Assembly: GCA_016927235.1 (NCBI GenBank)
Contig: JAFGNB010000078.1
Location: 1 to 54,941, forward strand
Source: Chitinispirillaceae bacterium
Lineage (GTDB): Bacteria > Fibrobacterota > Chitinivibrionia > Chitinivibrionales > Chitinispirillaceae
Direction of reading: 5' to 3'
DNA length: 54,941 bases
The notes beneath the pieces are model-generated. The model made no database searches. It was not told the origin of the DNA and was given only the letters and a program-made list of their open reading frames with translations. Shown here one piece after another: positions 25,203 to 34,700 of this stretch. The position numbers and the translations under genes were made by a program. Positions within the stretch are counted from its first letter, which is position 1, and the number at the start of each line of letters is the position of its first letter.

Positions 25203-26073
25203 CGCCGTCTACCCCGCCCGCCGTAAAAGCTTCCGGTGCGGTCGTTACGGTTTGGAAACGGTTGAGTCGAATAAAAAGGACCACCCCGAAGGTCGTCACC
25301 ACCGTGAGTACCATCGCGATCGAGGAGGCAAGCGGCCAGTTCCGTGTAACGGTCAATTCCCGGGCGATAATGTTCCCCAGCATCAGCGAATCGCTTCCAC
25401 CCAGTATCTGCGGAATGGCGTATGAACCGAAGGCCGGGATGAAAGTGAAAAGAATCGCGGTGGTGATGCCTCCCCGGATGGAAGGGATGAGCACCCGGAA
25501 TATCGATTGCGACACGGTCGCTCCGAGATCGCGCGCAGCTTCGAGGAGTGAAAAATCGAATTTCTCTATTGTCGAATAGAGCGGCAGTATGGCGAATGGC
25601 AGGTAGGTGTAAACCGTGACGAGAAGGACCGCATACTTATTGTAAAGAAACTGCAGGTGATGCGACGTTATGCCGGTCGCCAAAAGCAGGCTGTTGAGAA
25701 AACCGTTGTTGCCGAGGATGGCGATCCATGCGTAAATGCGGATGAGGAAGTTCGTCCAAAAGGGAATGATGACCAGAAACAGCCACAGGTTTTTTCTGGC
25801 GCTGCGGGCGATGAAATAGGCGGCGGGAAGCGCCAGCAGCACCGTGATGACCGATGATGATGCGGCTATAAGGAAGGTCGTCAGTGTGACGGTGAGAAAG
25901 AGAGGGTTGAACAGCGCCGTATAACCGCCGAAACTGAAGCGGTGGACGACTCCGCCGTAGACACCTTTACTCATAAAACTGTATAACGCGATGATCCCGA
26001 GCGGTACGATAAAAAAGCAGCACAGCCATAGTGCCAGCGGTGCAACATACAACGGTCCGGCGTTTCTTCTCAC
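25192..26073 (-). CDS. potB: Spermidine/putrescine ABC transporter permease
   Basis: A 293-residue permease of the PotB/PotH type, with LWLCCFFIVPLGIIALYSF as the first helix and the EAA loop LLEAARDLGATVSQSIFRVLIPS. The start is placed at a GTG at 26073 that overlaps the potA stop in a GTGA arrangement, with GGAGGTGG upstream; this is better than an ATG at 26139 buried in potA. It pairs with PotC to form the membrane channel. Confidence 0.92.
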   Translation of the reverse strand: MRRNAGPLYVAPLALWLCCFFIVPLGIIALYSFMSKGVYGGVVHRFSFGGYTALFNPLFLTVTLTTFLIAASSSVITVLLALPAAYFIARSARKNLWLFLVIIPFWTNFLIRIYAWIAILGNNGFLNSLLLATGITSHHLQFLYNKYAVLLVTVYTYLPFAILPLYSTIEKFDFSLLEAARDLGATVSQSIFRVLIPSIRGGITTAILFTFIPAFGSYAIPQILGGSDSLMLGNIIARELTVTRNWPLASSIAMVLTVVTTFGVVLFIRLNRFQTVTTAPEAFTAGGVDGDEQ

Positions 26074-27179
26074 CGGTGCACCACCTCCACCATATAGCCG
26101 TCGTCCGCCGACCACCAGATGAAAGCCCGGTCCTTCCACGATATGCTCTTTTCGTTGAGACGGCAGTTGATGTGCTGCTTGAAAACTCGGAACAATGTAT
26201 CGGCGACATTTACAAAATATTTACTCTGAAATCCGGTATAAATGATCTCCTCGACACTCCCCCGGAGAACATTGACGTGCGCTGCAAGTTGTTGAGGATC
26301 CTCCGCTGAAATGTTTATCTTTTCGGGCCGGACCGTCATTTTGACGGTGTCGCCGATCGACACCTTTTTATCGGCATTGACGATGAGGGATCCGATCGGT
26401 CCGGTATCAATGAGCGCGTAGCCGTTGTCGGCCATCTCCCGCACCGTCCCGGTAATGAAATTGGTTTCGCCGATAAAAATCGCCACAAAACCGTCCGCCG
26501 GGCTTTCATAAATCTCGACCGGAGTCCCGATCTGATGGATTTTCCCGGCATTGAATACCGCCACCCGGTCGGAAACGCTTATCGCCTCCTGCTGGTCGTG
26601 GGTAACGTAAATGAACGTTATGCCTACTTTATCGTGGATTGCGTCAAGTTCGATCAGCATATGCTGCCGCAGCTTCGCGTCGAGCGCGGAGAGCGGCTCA
26701 TCGAGCAGCAGCACGCTCGGCTGGTTGATGAGCGCACGGGCTATCGCAACACGCTGCTTTTGCCCGCCGCTGAGCTGCTGCGGCAGCTTGTTCGTTTCGG
26801 CGGTGAGTTTGACGAGATCTAGATACTCCTCGACCGTGGTTTGAATCTGCCGCTTCCCGGTTTTTTTCAGTCGGAGCGGGAACGCCACGTTTTCAAATAC
26901 CGACAGGTGCGGAAACAGCGCATAGTTTTGAAACACCGTATTAATATGCCGCTTGTTCGGCGGCAAGGCAAGGATCTCCCGGTCGTCCAAATACAGCTCA
27001 CCGGCCGTTGGATTTTCAAATCCGGCGATAATGCGCAGCAGCGTCGTCTTTCCGCAGCCCGACGGTCCCAACAGCGAAAAGAATTCTCCCTTGTTTATTG
27101 AAATGGTAATGTCGTGAAGTGCCTCAAAAGAACCGAACCGTTTACTGATTTTTTCGGTTCGGATACTGCTTCCCTTCAA
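26070..27179 (-). CDS. potA: Spermidine/putrescine ABC transporter ATPase
   Basis: A 369-residue ATPase. It has Walker A GPSGCGKTT, Q-loop TVFQNYALFPH, signature LSGGQKQR, Walker B VLLLDEPLSALD and switch YVTHDQ. A C-terminal TOBE regulatory domain (from about residue 270, with VRPEKINIS) is present, as in PotA. It energises the PotBC permease. It heads the potABCD run and starts 81 bases after the pyruvate kinase stop on the same strand. Confidence 0.95.
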   Translation of the reverse strand: MKGSSIRTEKISKRFGSFEALHDITISINKGEFFSLLGPSGCGKTTLLRIIAGFENPTAGELYLDDREILALPPNKRHINTVFQNYALFPHLSVFENVAFPLRLKKTGKRQIQTTVEEYLDLVKLTAETNKLPQQLSGGQKQRVAIARALINQPSVLLLDEPLSALDAKLRQHMLIELDAIHDKVGITFIYVTHDQQEAISVSDRVAVFNAGKIHQIGTPVEIYESPADGFVAIFIGETNFITGTVREMADNGYALIDTGPIGSLIVNADKKVSIGDTVKMTVRPEKINISAEDPQQLAAHVNVLRGSVEEIIYTGFQSKYFVNVADTLFRVFKQHINCRLNEKSISWKDRAFIWWSADDGYMVEVVHR

Positions 27180-27260
27180 GGGATATCTCCTGATTGAATT
27201 TCAACCCCCGACGTCGCACGGATGGTGACGCTAAAAATAACATCAGCCGGAAGAGCACCG

Positions 27261-28694
27261 TCAATTTTCTCCCACGCTCTTTATCCGCAGGGAGTTCGTC
27301 GCCCCGCGTACTGCATTAGTTCCGCTGATGATGCCGATGATATCTCCCGACTGCACCAGCCGGCGTGCGGTAAGCTGCTGCTCACCATTGTGGTGAAGCC
27401 GAGCGATATCCTGCGTAAAGGGCAAGCAAAAGGCCCGCACATTCCAAGCGAGCGAAAGCATCCGCACCACCTGCAGATCGGGTGCGAACGCGAAGACCGG
27501 AGCTTCATAGCGCAATTTGGCCAGGTAAAGGGCGGTTTCCCCGGAGATGGTATATACACAGAGCGGTACATTGCCCAGATCGCGGCCGGCCCATACCGCG
27601 GCTTCGCATACCGCATGGGGCGGAGAATGCTTGCCGGTTGTCAAATCGACTATTTCACGGTTCAGATAACTGCTTTTTTCCGTTACCTGAGCAATGTTGG
27701 CCATGGTGTCCACGGCACGCTCGGGATAGAGTCCGACGGCGGTCTCCCCCGACAGCATGATCGCATCGGTTCCATCAATGATGGCATTCGCCACATCCGT
27801 CGACTCGGCCCTTGTAGGTATGGCGTTTTTAATCATTGACTCAAGCATCTGGGTGGCAACGATGACAATTTTTCCGGCGCTGTTCGCCTTTTTGATAAGA
27901 TCCTTCTGAATAATGGGAACGACATAGGGCGTCGCCTCTACACCCAGATCGCCGCGGGCGACCATGATCCCGTCAACCCAGGGAAGGATCGTGTCGATCC
28001 TGCGGGCCGCTTCGGGTTTTTCAATTTTCGCGATGATTTTAATATCCCGGCGCTTCTTTTGTACGATGGAACGCAGCGCCTTCACATCTTCCGCCTTTCT
28101 TACGAATGAGAGTGCGATGTACTGCACATCCTGCTCGAGTATGAATTCGAGGTCGCGGCGGTCTTTGGCGGTAAGCGACGGGACGTTCAGATCGACATCG
28201 GGAAAATTGACGCCTTTGTGCGATGCGTACTCGCCGCCGGAAAGCACCTTCGCCGAAAGGTCCCCCGACGGCTTTTTCGCCGTCACCTTCAGTCGGATCG
28301 CTCCGTCGTTGATCATTATTTCCCGGCCCGCATCGATCTCTTTTGCTAGGTTGCGGTAATCGACGGCGATGAGGGTTTCGGTGCAGGGGACCCGGCGGGC
28401 GGTGATACGGACGGCCGCTCCCGTTAGCACCGTAACCGTGCGGTTTCCCTCCGTGGCGCGCGTCCGTATCTTCGGTCCCTGAAGATCGGCGAGAATCGCC
28501 ACCTCTCGACCCAGCTTTTCGGCGGCCCTCCGGATAATCTCGATCCTTTCATGATGTTCCCGCCGGTCGCCGTGGGAAAAATTCAGGCGAAAGACGTCGA
28601 CGCCCCGCCTGATGAGCGAACTGATGATTACCGGCGAGGTGCTCGCCGGGCCGACGGTCGCGACTATTTTTACCCGTTTGGCAATTGGTTTCAT
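27261..28694 (-). CDS. pyk: Pyruvate kinase
   Basis: A 477-residue glycolytic enzyme converting PEP and ADP to pyruvate and ATP. Family blocks are KIVATVGPAS, VFRLNFSHGD, ILADLQGPKIRTR, the catalytic IAKIEKPEA, the metal-site VDGIMVARGDLGVE, and ATQMLESMI with NAIIDGTDAIMLSGETA. The C-terminal allosteric domain is present and the length is normal. The ATG at 28694 is chosen because homology begins there and AAGGA lies upstream. It may be co-transcribed with potABCD, an unusual neighbour. Confidence 0.95.
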   Translation of the reverse strand: MKPIAKRVKIVATVGPASTSPVIISSLIRRGVDVFRLNFSHGDRREHHERIEIIRRAAEKLGREVAILADLQGPKIRTRATEGNRTVTVLTGAAVRITARRVPCTETLIAVDYRNLAKEIDAGREIMINDGAIRLKVTAKKPSGDLSAKVLSGGEYASHKGVNFPDVDLNVPSLTAKDRRDLEFILEQDVQYIALSFVRKAEDVKALRSIVQKKRRDIKIIAKIEKPEAARRIDTILPWVDGIMVARGDLGVEATPYVVPIIQKDLIKKANSAGKIVIVATQMLESMIKNAIPTRAESTDVANAIIDGTDAIMLSGETAVGLYPERAVDTMANIAQVTEKSSYLNREIVDLTTGKHSPPHAVCEAAVWAGRDLGNVPLCVYTISGETALYLAKLRYEAPVFAFAPDLQVVRMLSLAWNVRAFCLPFTQDIARLHHNGEQQLTARRLVQSGDIIGIISGTNAVRGATNSLRIKSVGEN

Positions 28695-28912
28695 CGGGTA
28701 CCATCCTTCTTTCTTTTTTCTCATGCCCGCCTGCATCCATGCAGTCTCTGTCAAAGCGGGAGGGAGCTCTTTCGGAAAATAGTGTCTGCTACATTGGCGC
28801 GTAAACACACTGACGCATCATTAAGAAACCGTCCCCACAGGATGCCGGCGATGGGATTCGATTAATCGTGCCGCCGACAAGGAGATTCTGATGAAGAACC
28901 AACCTGCCGAAA

Positions 28913-30067
28913 CTACTTATTGACGCGTAATTGCACCACCGGTTTTTTAGCGGGAATGACCATAGGTATTGCCGCCAGCTTTTCCCGGCCGCCGCGCTTC
29001 GCGCCGTGCAGAGTGAAAAAATCGCCGGGCCGGAGAAATGCCGGAGCATACTGAGGGGCGCTGCCGATAAAGAACTTGTTCCGCCGTTCCGCGGAAACGG
29101 GCGTGCCGAACGGCCCGGCCCCGGCCATGACGATACGTTTTACGTCCGCGCCGACGTCGAGGCGGTAGGAATAGGGAATCGCGAATACGCTCCCCTGCCC
29201 GACGTCCCTCCTTCCGGTGACGTTTACATACTGGTTATCGTCGTCGATCCGGATCTGGGCGGAAGAGACGCTGTCGAAAAAGATATGCGGATTATTGACG
29301 TTTTCAAAATAATTGCTTTCCACCACGACTTCGGCGTCGACGCCGGGACCGATGCAGTAGTTGTTGCCCGCGGCGCTGTAATAGTTGTTGAAAATATGGA
29401 TCTTCCCGAACCGCGCCCGCGGCATTCGTTCAGTAATATTGTCGGCCCACCAGTTGTGGTGAATGGTGATGCGCTCTTTTCCCGCATCCTCGCCGCCCGC
29501 ATCGTCGCTGTGGCTGATGAGCATGGCGAACCGGTGGTCGAGCGTGTTGTCCGGGTAATGGAACTTGTTCCAGGAGATGGTGATGTTGTCGCACCCGTGG
29601 GTCATGTCGACGAGGCCGTCGAGTTTGTTCCGCTTGTCGGAAATATCGCAGTGGTCGATCCAGATATGATTGGCGCCCTCCTCCATGCTGAAAATATCCA
29701 TCTGTCCGCCGTTTACCGCCGAGATAATCAGGTTTCTGATGATCACGTTGGCGGCGCTTTCGATATAAAAGGTCGCCTCCAGCTCCGCGCCCCGCCCGGC
29801 GCCTTCAATGGTCAAGTCCTTCACTTCGGACATGCTTATCCGCTGGACCGCTATTTTACCCTGTACCCTGATGACCCGTTTTCCCTCTTTGGCAATATTC
29901 GAGGTGAGCTCGGCGGGAGTGGATACCGTGACGACCTCGCCGCCCGCCCCGCCGGTGACGGCGCCGCCAACCGTTGCCCAGCCGATACATTGATCTTGGG
30001 CGGGAGCCGGGGCGAATGATAGAAGCGATAAGAGCGTAAATACGCACGCCGGCACCACTATTCGCAC
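28913..30067 (-). CDS. Pectate lyase, PL1 family
   Basis: A 384-residue secreted lyase that cuts polygalacturonate by calcium-dependent beta-elimination. After a signal peptide (VFTLLSLLSFAPAPAQ) the right-handed beta-helix shows IWIDHCDIS, LVDMTHGCDNITISWNKF, ITIHHNWWADNITERMPRARFGKIHIFNNYY, split over successive coils. These contain the calcium-site aspartates and the conserved ERxPRxRxG arginines. The GTG at 30067 is chosen because AGGAG precedes it; an ATG at 30112 lies inside the upstream gene. It lies 13 bases after its PL1 paralogue. Confidence 0.92.
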   Translation of the reverse strand: MRIVVPACVFTLLSLLSFAPAPAQDQCIGWATVGGAVTGGAGGEVVTVSTPAELTSNIAKEGKRVIRVQGKIAVQRISMSEVKDLTIEGAGRGAELEATFYIESAANVIIRNLIISAVNGGQMDIFSMEEGANHIWIDHCDISDKRNKLDGLVDMTHGCDNITISWNKFHYPDNTLDHRFAMLISHSDDAGGEDAGKERITIHHNWWADNITERMPRARFGKIHIFNNYYSAAGNNYCIGPGVDAEVVVESNYFENVNNPHIFFDSVSSAQIRIDDDNQYVNVTGRRDVGQGSVFAIPYSYRLDVGADVKRIVMAGAGPFGTPVSAERRNKFFIGSAPQYAPAFLRPGDFFTLHGAKRGGREKLAAIPMVIPAKKPVVQLRVNK

Positions 30068-30080
30068 CCCCCTACCACTC

Positions 30081-31286
30081 CTATTTTCCACAACGGAGCC
30101 CGATCCGCACATCCGTACGGTTCTTGACGATAAAGATTCCAGGCGATTGTCCGGCGCCCGGAACCGTCCCTGCTATTTTTGCCCCCCTGCAATCATAGAA
30201 TGTGCGGGCCGTATGGGTGGAAACGCCGAAGTACACGCCCGCCTCCTCCTTTCCCGGCACCGTAATACCCGACCTGTCGAGCTTTCCCACCCCTGACCAT
30301 GCCTCGACGGTCTCCTTTACCTCATCAGAAGCCTGGAGGACATCGCTGTAAGAATAGGACGGCGTGAACGTGCAGGTTGATGTCGCGGGCTGGTTGCCCT
30401 TGCAGTCGATAAAAACGTTGTCCCTGACGTCCCAGCATCCGGTTGTTTTGCTGTAGTAGGCGCCGATCGGCCCCCATTGGACCTTGGTATCTGAATCAAC
30501 TTCACCCGAACCGACATTTTCAAACACATTGCCCTCAACGCGGATTTTCGCATTCATGCGGGAATTCACGGCACTGTGATCGATGTTGGTGAAGTAATTA
30601 TTGAACACATGTCCTGTCCCGCCGCGGTAACTCGGAACCCGCTCCCATAATTTGTAAAAATGGTTGTGATGGAACGTTGCCTTACGGTCCGAATCGTCGC
30701 TGTCAGAACTGCCCACCAGCATGGCTTTGAACGAATCGTGGATCTTGTTCCATGAAATGGTGATGTTGGCGCTCGATTTTGTCATGTCGATGAGTCCGTC
30801 GTACCAGTCGACATCACCGCCATCGATATCGCCCTCGGTATCGACCTTGCCGTCGCCGTTGAGGTCTCCGATCGCATTGTAGATATCGCAGTGGTCGATC
30901 CAGATGTTCTTTCCGCCGGAAATGGAAATAACATCCTTTCCCTTGCCGGAGTGGTGGATTGTGAGATTGCGAATGATGATGTTGCTTCCGTCGGAAATGG
31001 AGAGTGTGGTTCCGGTCAACTCGCCGGAGCTGCCGACGCCGATGATGGTTTTATTTGACTTGATGCTCGTGGAAGCGCTGTTTATTTTGCCGGTAACCTG
31101 GATGATACATTTTTCCGAGCTTTGACAATTGCTCTTGAAAGCGGAGGCGTTGTTCACCGATACGGTCTTCCCCCCCTGCCCTCCGGTTACCCCGGCTGCA
31201 AAACCGACTAAGGAAAAGTCGGGTGCAGCAGATGTCTGGAAAGAAATCAGCAGGCAGGTTATAATAATAGCAAAATACTTTTTCAT
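30081..31286 (-). CDS. Pectate lyase, PL1 family, with an EF-hand-like insert
   Basis: A 401-residue secreted PL1 lyase with a signal peptide ending FQTSAAP. Family blocks are IWIDHCDIY, LIDMTKSSANITISWNKI and HHNHFYKLWERVPSYRGG. The last differs from the usual ERxPRxRxG: the Pro-Arg is Pro-Ser. Residues 138-160 insert DLNGDGKVD and further Asp/Gly residues between the IDHCD strand and the DGLIDMT strand, like an EF-hand or dockerin calcium loop. A strong AAGGAGA site precedes the ATG. It heads the pair of PL1 genes. Confidence 0.92.
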   Translation of the reverse strand: MKKYFAIIITCLLISFQTSAAPDFSLVGFAAGVTGGQGGKTVSVNNASAFKSNCQSSEKCIIQVTGKINSASTSIKSNKTIIGVGSSGELTGTTLSISDGSNIIIRNLTIHHSGKGKDVISISGGKNIWIDHCDIYNAIGDLNGDGKVDTEGDIDGGDVDWYDGLIDMTKSSANITISWNKIHDSFKAMLVGSSDSDDSDRKATFHHNHFYKLWERVPSYRGGTGHVFNNYFTNIDHSAVNSRMNAKIRVEGNVFENVGSGEVDSDTKVQWGPIGAYYSKTTGCWDVRDNVFIDCKGNQPATSTCTFTPSYSYSDVLQASDEVKETVEAWSGVGKLDRSGITVPGKEEAGVYFGVSTHTARTFYDCRGAKIAGTVPGAGQSPGIFIVKNRTDVRIGLRCGK

Positions 31287-31730
31287 TGCATCTCCTTATA
31301 AGACGTAACTTTGATTAAGCGCTAAAATAACAATTTCTTATACATTTAAAAGACGGTATATGAAATAGAGTGAACATTTATTAACTAATTAATTATCTTT
31401 TTTTCCATAATATAGCCATTTATTACGCTTTTTGCCAAAAAAGTATCAATTATTTATTTTTCTCCAGTGAACAAAAAACCCAACAAAGTCTCAAGTTTTT
31501 TACTTCGATGACGTACTGGTGAACAGTTGTTGAAAAATTTCCCTGCCAAAAAGGCGTCCTATACGCAACCTTTTTCGCACACAGCGCGCTCGGCAATTCA
31601 GCGGGCGGCGGCACTGTCCTTTGCGGCCGCATCGTCTACATCATAGAGCGTGAATAGATTTACATGCCAGCAACAATAAAACAACTTTTCAACCGGTCGC
31701 ACGGTGCATGTCCGGGCCGAAATACCGCAA
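31287..31730. other. Intergenic region before the pectate lyase pair
   Basis: The part next to 31286 is strongly AT-rich and very likely holds the pectate lyase promoter, but I could not fix its boxes with confidence. The rest shows no coding signal. No terminator hairpin was recognised. Confidence 0.5.
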
Positions 31731-34700
31731 CTACTGCGTAAAACCGATCTTCATGGTTCGAATGAAACCTCGGTTGGTGCCGTCGTCGACCCTGATAAAT
31801 GCAAGATACGTCCCGGACCCCACATACCTTCCCTTACGGTTCTCCCCTCTCCATACCATTCTGAATCCGTTGTTGAAAGGAGTAAAATCCGCTTGTTTCA
31901 CCACCGTACCGACCGGATCGTAAATCGTAATCGTCGCCCTGACCCGTGTCTCGTCTACCGGCGCTGTCGGTATCAATACAATTGCAGTCCCCACGCCGGT
32001 GCCGAACGTTTGCCCCGTTATCGGTGTGTTACGCGTAAAGGGGTTCGATGAAATCCTGATGTTCCATTGCGCCTGCGGCCAGTCGACCTGGAGAAGTACC
32101 CTGCGGTTGAGCGGGTTTAATTGGGCGACACCGCCGCTGTCGCTTACCCCGGCAGCGGGATCGATCCAGATCGTATCTCCTGCGGAGGCAAACAGCAGCG
32201 AAGGGGTGATTGAGAGCACCTTGAAGCGGTACGAATACGACGCAGAACCCTCTTCGTCAAGATACTCAAGCGAAAAACTGTACCGCTGGCCGTCTTTCTT
32301 TGCCGACAAAAGAAACGGCGACCGGCCCAACCGAGCTACCCCTTCCGAAAAGGTCACTATCAGGATATCATTGTCGCGCACGTCCGCCGCGGTGAGCGAC
32401 CCGGGAAGCAACATGGCGGATACGATCACCGGCGCAGCGCTGTCGGCTGCGGTGGAGTTGCGATAGATGCCCGGGAATGCGGGATACCCGACCGTCACAT
32501 GCATTGGTCCCCCGGTGCTGATAGCATTGAGTCGTGCGATGGAGTCGCCCACGGGTATCATGTATATCGAATCGCTCACCCGTGTACACCGTGAGAACGG
32601 TATCCTGAAGGAACTCAGGTTCCGCCGTACACTGACCGTATCGATCTCCGACTGCTCAACCTTACGCATGAACTTTACCATTAGCTGGTCGATGATGCCG
32701 TCGGCGTTAACGTCGAGGTACCACGCTCCGGCGATCGAGGCTGCGCCCGGCCTGAACCCTATGACCACCGACCGGTTCAGATCATGGGGCATGTTTTTTT
32801 TGCGGTCCGAGAGAGTACCGCCGTCGCTTTCCGGAATCAAACGGAGACGATCGCCGACATGCACCCGCAGATCCCTTTCTGACGGGGCAACCTGCACGGT
32901 AAACGTCGAATCATTGATCGGGGCAAGTATCTGGATGACCGTCAGCGCCGTCGTATCGGCAGTGCCCTGTGGTATCAGCAGAAGCTGGCGTCCGATAATG
33001 GTCCCCGTAACGATCGGCTCGGATAACGTGATAAAAAGAACATCATAGTCCGATCCGTCGCTTTCCAGCACATCGGCGGCAATAATCGCCGGTGAAACGC
33101 CGTCGGTAAAGGCCCGGGAATTGTTTTTCACCTCGCCGCTGACGGTCATGAAGAGGGCGGCCGTACCCTCCGGCCGGCCGTCGATCCCCATATTTTCAGG
33201 CAGGGGTACGTCGAGCTGTGTCCCCCGGAGGGTGACGCTCGCGACAGGGACGGTGATTGTTAATCCGCGGTAATCGATCCGCACCGAGTCGAGCCGCTGG
33301 TCCGTCTGGAAGGTATCCGAAAGCGTCAGGTAAAGCATATCCGGCACCAGATCCGCGTTGTTATCGCACATAACACCCGAAACGATAATCGGATAGGGAG
33401 GCTGTACATAGGCGATTACCAGCACCGAATCCGGCTTGAGTCCCGGCGCGTGGTTGACAACGAGCCAGGTGTTTCCTTCGTTTACTTTAGTTAATATGCA
33501 GCGCGACGGCGACGCGGCCGAGCGCGCCACCGTTACCACCGTGGAATCGCGAACGGTCCACACCGGGTCGGTTGCGTGATTCAGATAGGTCTGGTCCGCA
33601 TCCCTGATTACCGCATACGCCTCGGCACTGCTGTCGAGCATGCCGATGACGACGGAATCCACCACCGCATCTTTTTCAAGGTCCATGGGAATCGTATCTA
33701 CCAGAATATCAAGGTGGTCGGGCGGCAGCGCCGTAACAGAGAAGGGAATCGTACCCCCCTGCGAGTGATCTCTGCTCAGATGATAACGAATAAGATAATC
33801 GCCAGGAGGCAGACCGGTCATCGTCGAGGTATCAATAATAACGGTAGAGTTGTTGACAATGGTAATGCCGCCGTATGAGGTGCCGATAGGAAGCCCGGTG
33901 GGCGGTTCAGGCGGAAACGGCGGGCCCTCAATGTAGAACTCGACGATCGCCTTCTCCGTATCGATCACGGTCTCACCCAGGTCGCACGAAAGGTTGTTCT
34001 TCGAAATTTTTTCATACATGTCGTACTGTTTCGTCGTGGGAGATACGACGGTAACCGTGGTAAAAAGGCTCGACGTGGTCCTGAGATTGATGGAAGTGAC
34101 CATGCGGAAGTTGGAGCCGCAACAGTTTCGCTCGACGAAAAACCCCTTGAAGCTGTAAGTATTCCCCACCGTGAGACCGAGCGTATCGAGGTTGACCGCG
34201 CCTTCGCAGGGGTTGTGAATGCCGCCGATATCCACGACAAGACGGTTGTTGATGAATACCCACACGTCATCGTCGCCCCTGAAATAGAACGTCTGCCCCT
34301 TCGTGTAATCAAACTGCGCGGAGAGTTCCATGGTGAAATAGTAATTGTGTGGATTCCCGTTATTGTCCTGCCCGCCGCCGTAACGCGGGTTGGGGATCGT
34401 CCCCTCTGGATCGAGATAGCGGAAACTGTCGGCAGGGAAAAAATAGTTCGTATCGTATTCAAAAAGGCCCTCATCATTCTTTGTCAATTTCAGGTTATAG
34501 CACATCGCGTTGGTATACTGGCCCGTTACCATTTCCGTCGTGAACCAGTTGAACCGGTCGACGGGACAGGTACTGTTGCCGAGAACCGGTTTACCGTTCG
34601 CGTCAAGCTGAGAGCGCACCATGCCGGAAGTGATCTCGTTGTAGCTTTGATCCGCACCGCATCCCCTTTTTGTTTCGCCGACGCCGACATCGGGGTGCGT

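Noticed and set aside
27222-27839. 205-codon plus-strand frame
   Set aside because: It is antisense to pyruvate kinase and shows no family motif.
28931-30019. 362-codon plus-strand frame
   Set aside because: It is antisense to the clear PL1 pectate lyase, which has signal peptide and family motifs; the antisense frame has none.
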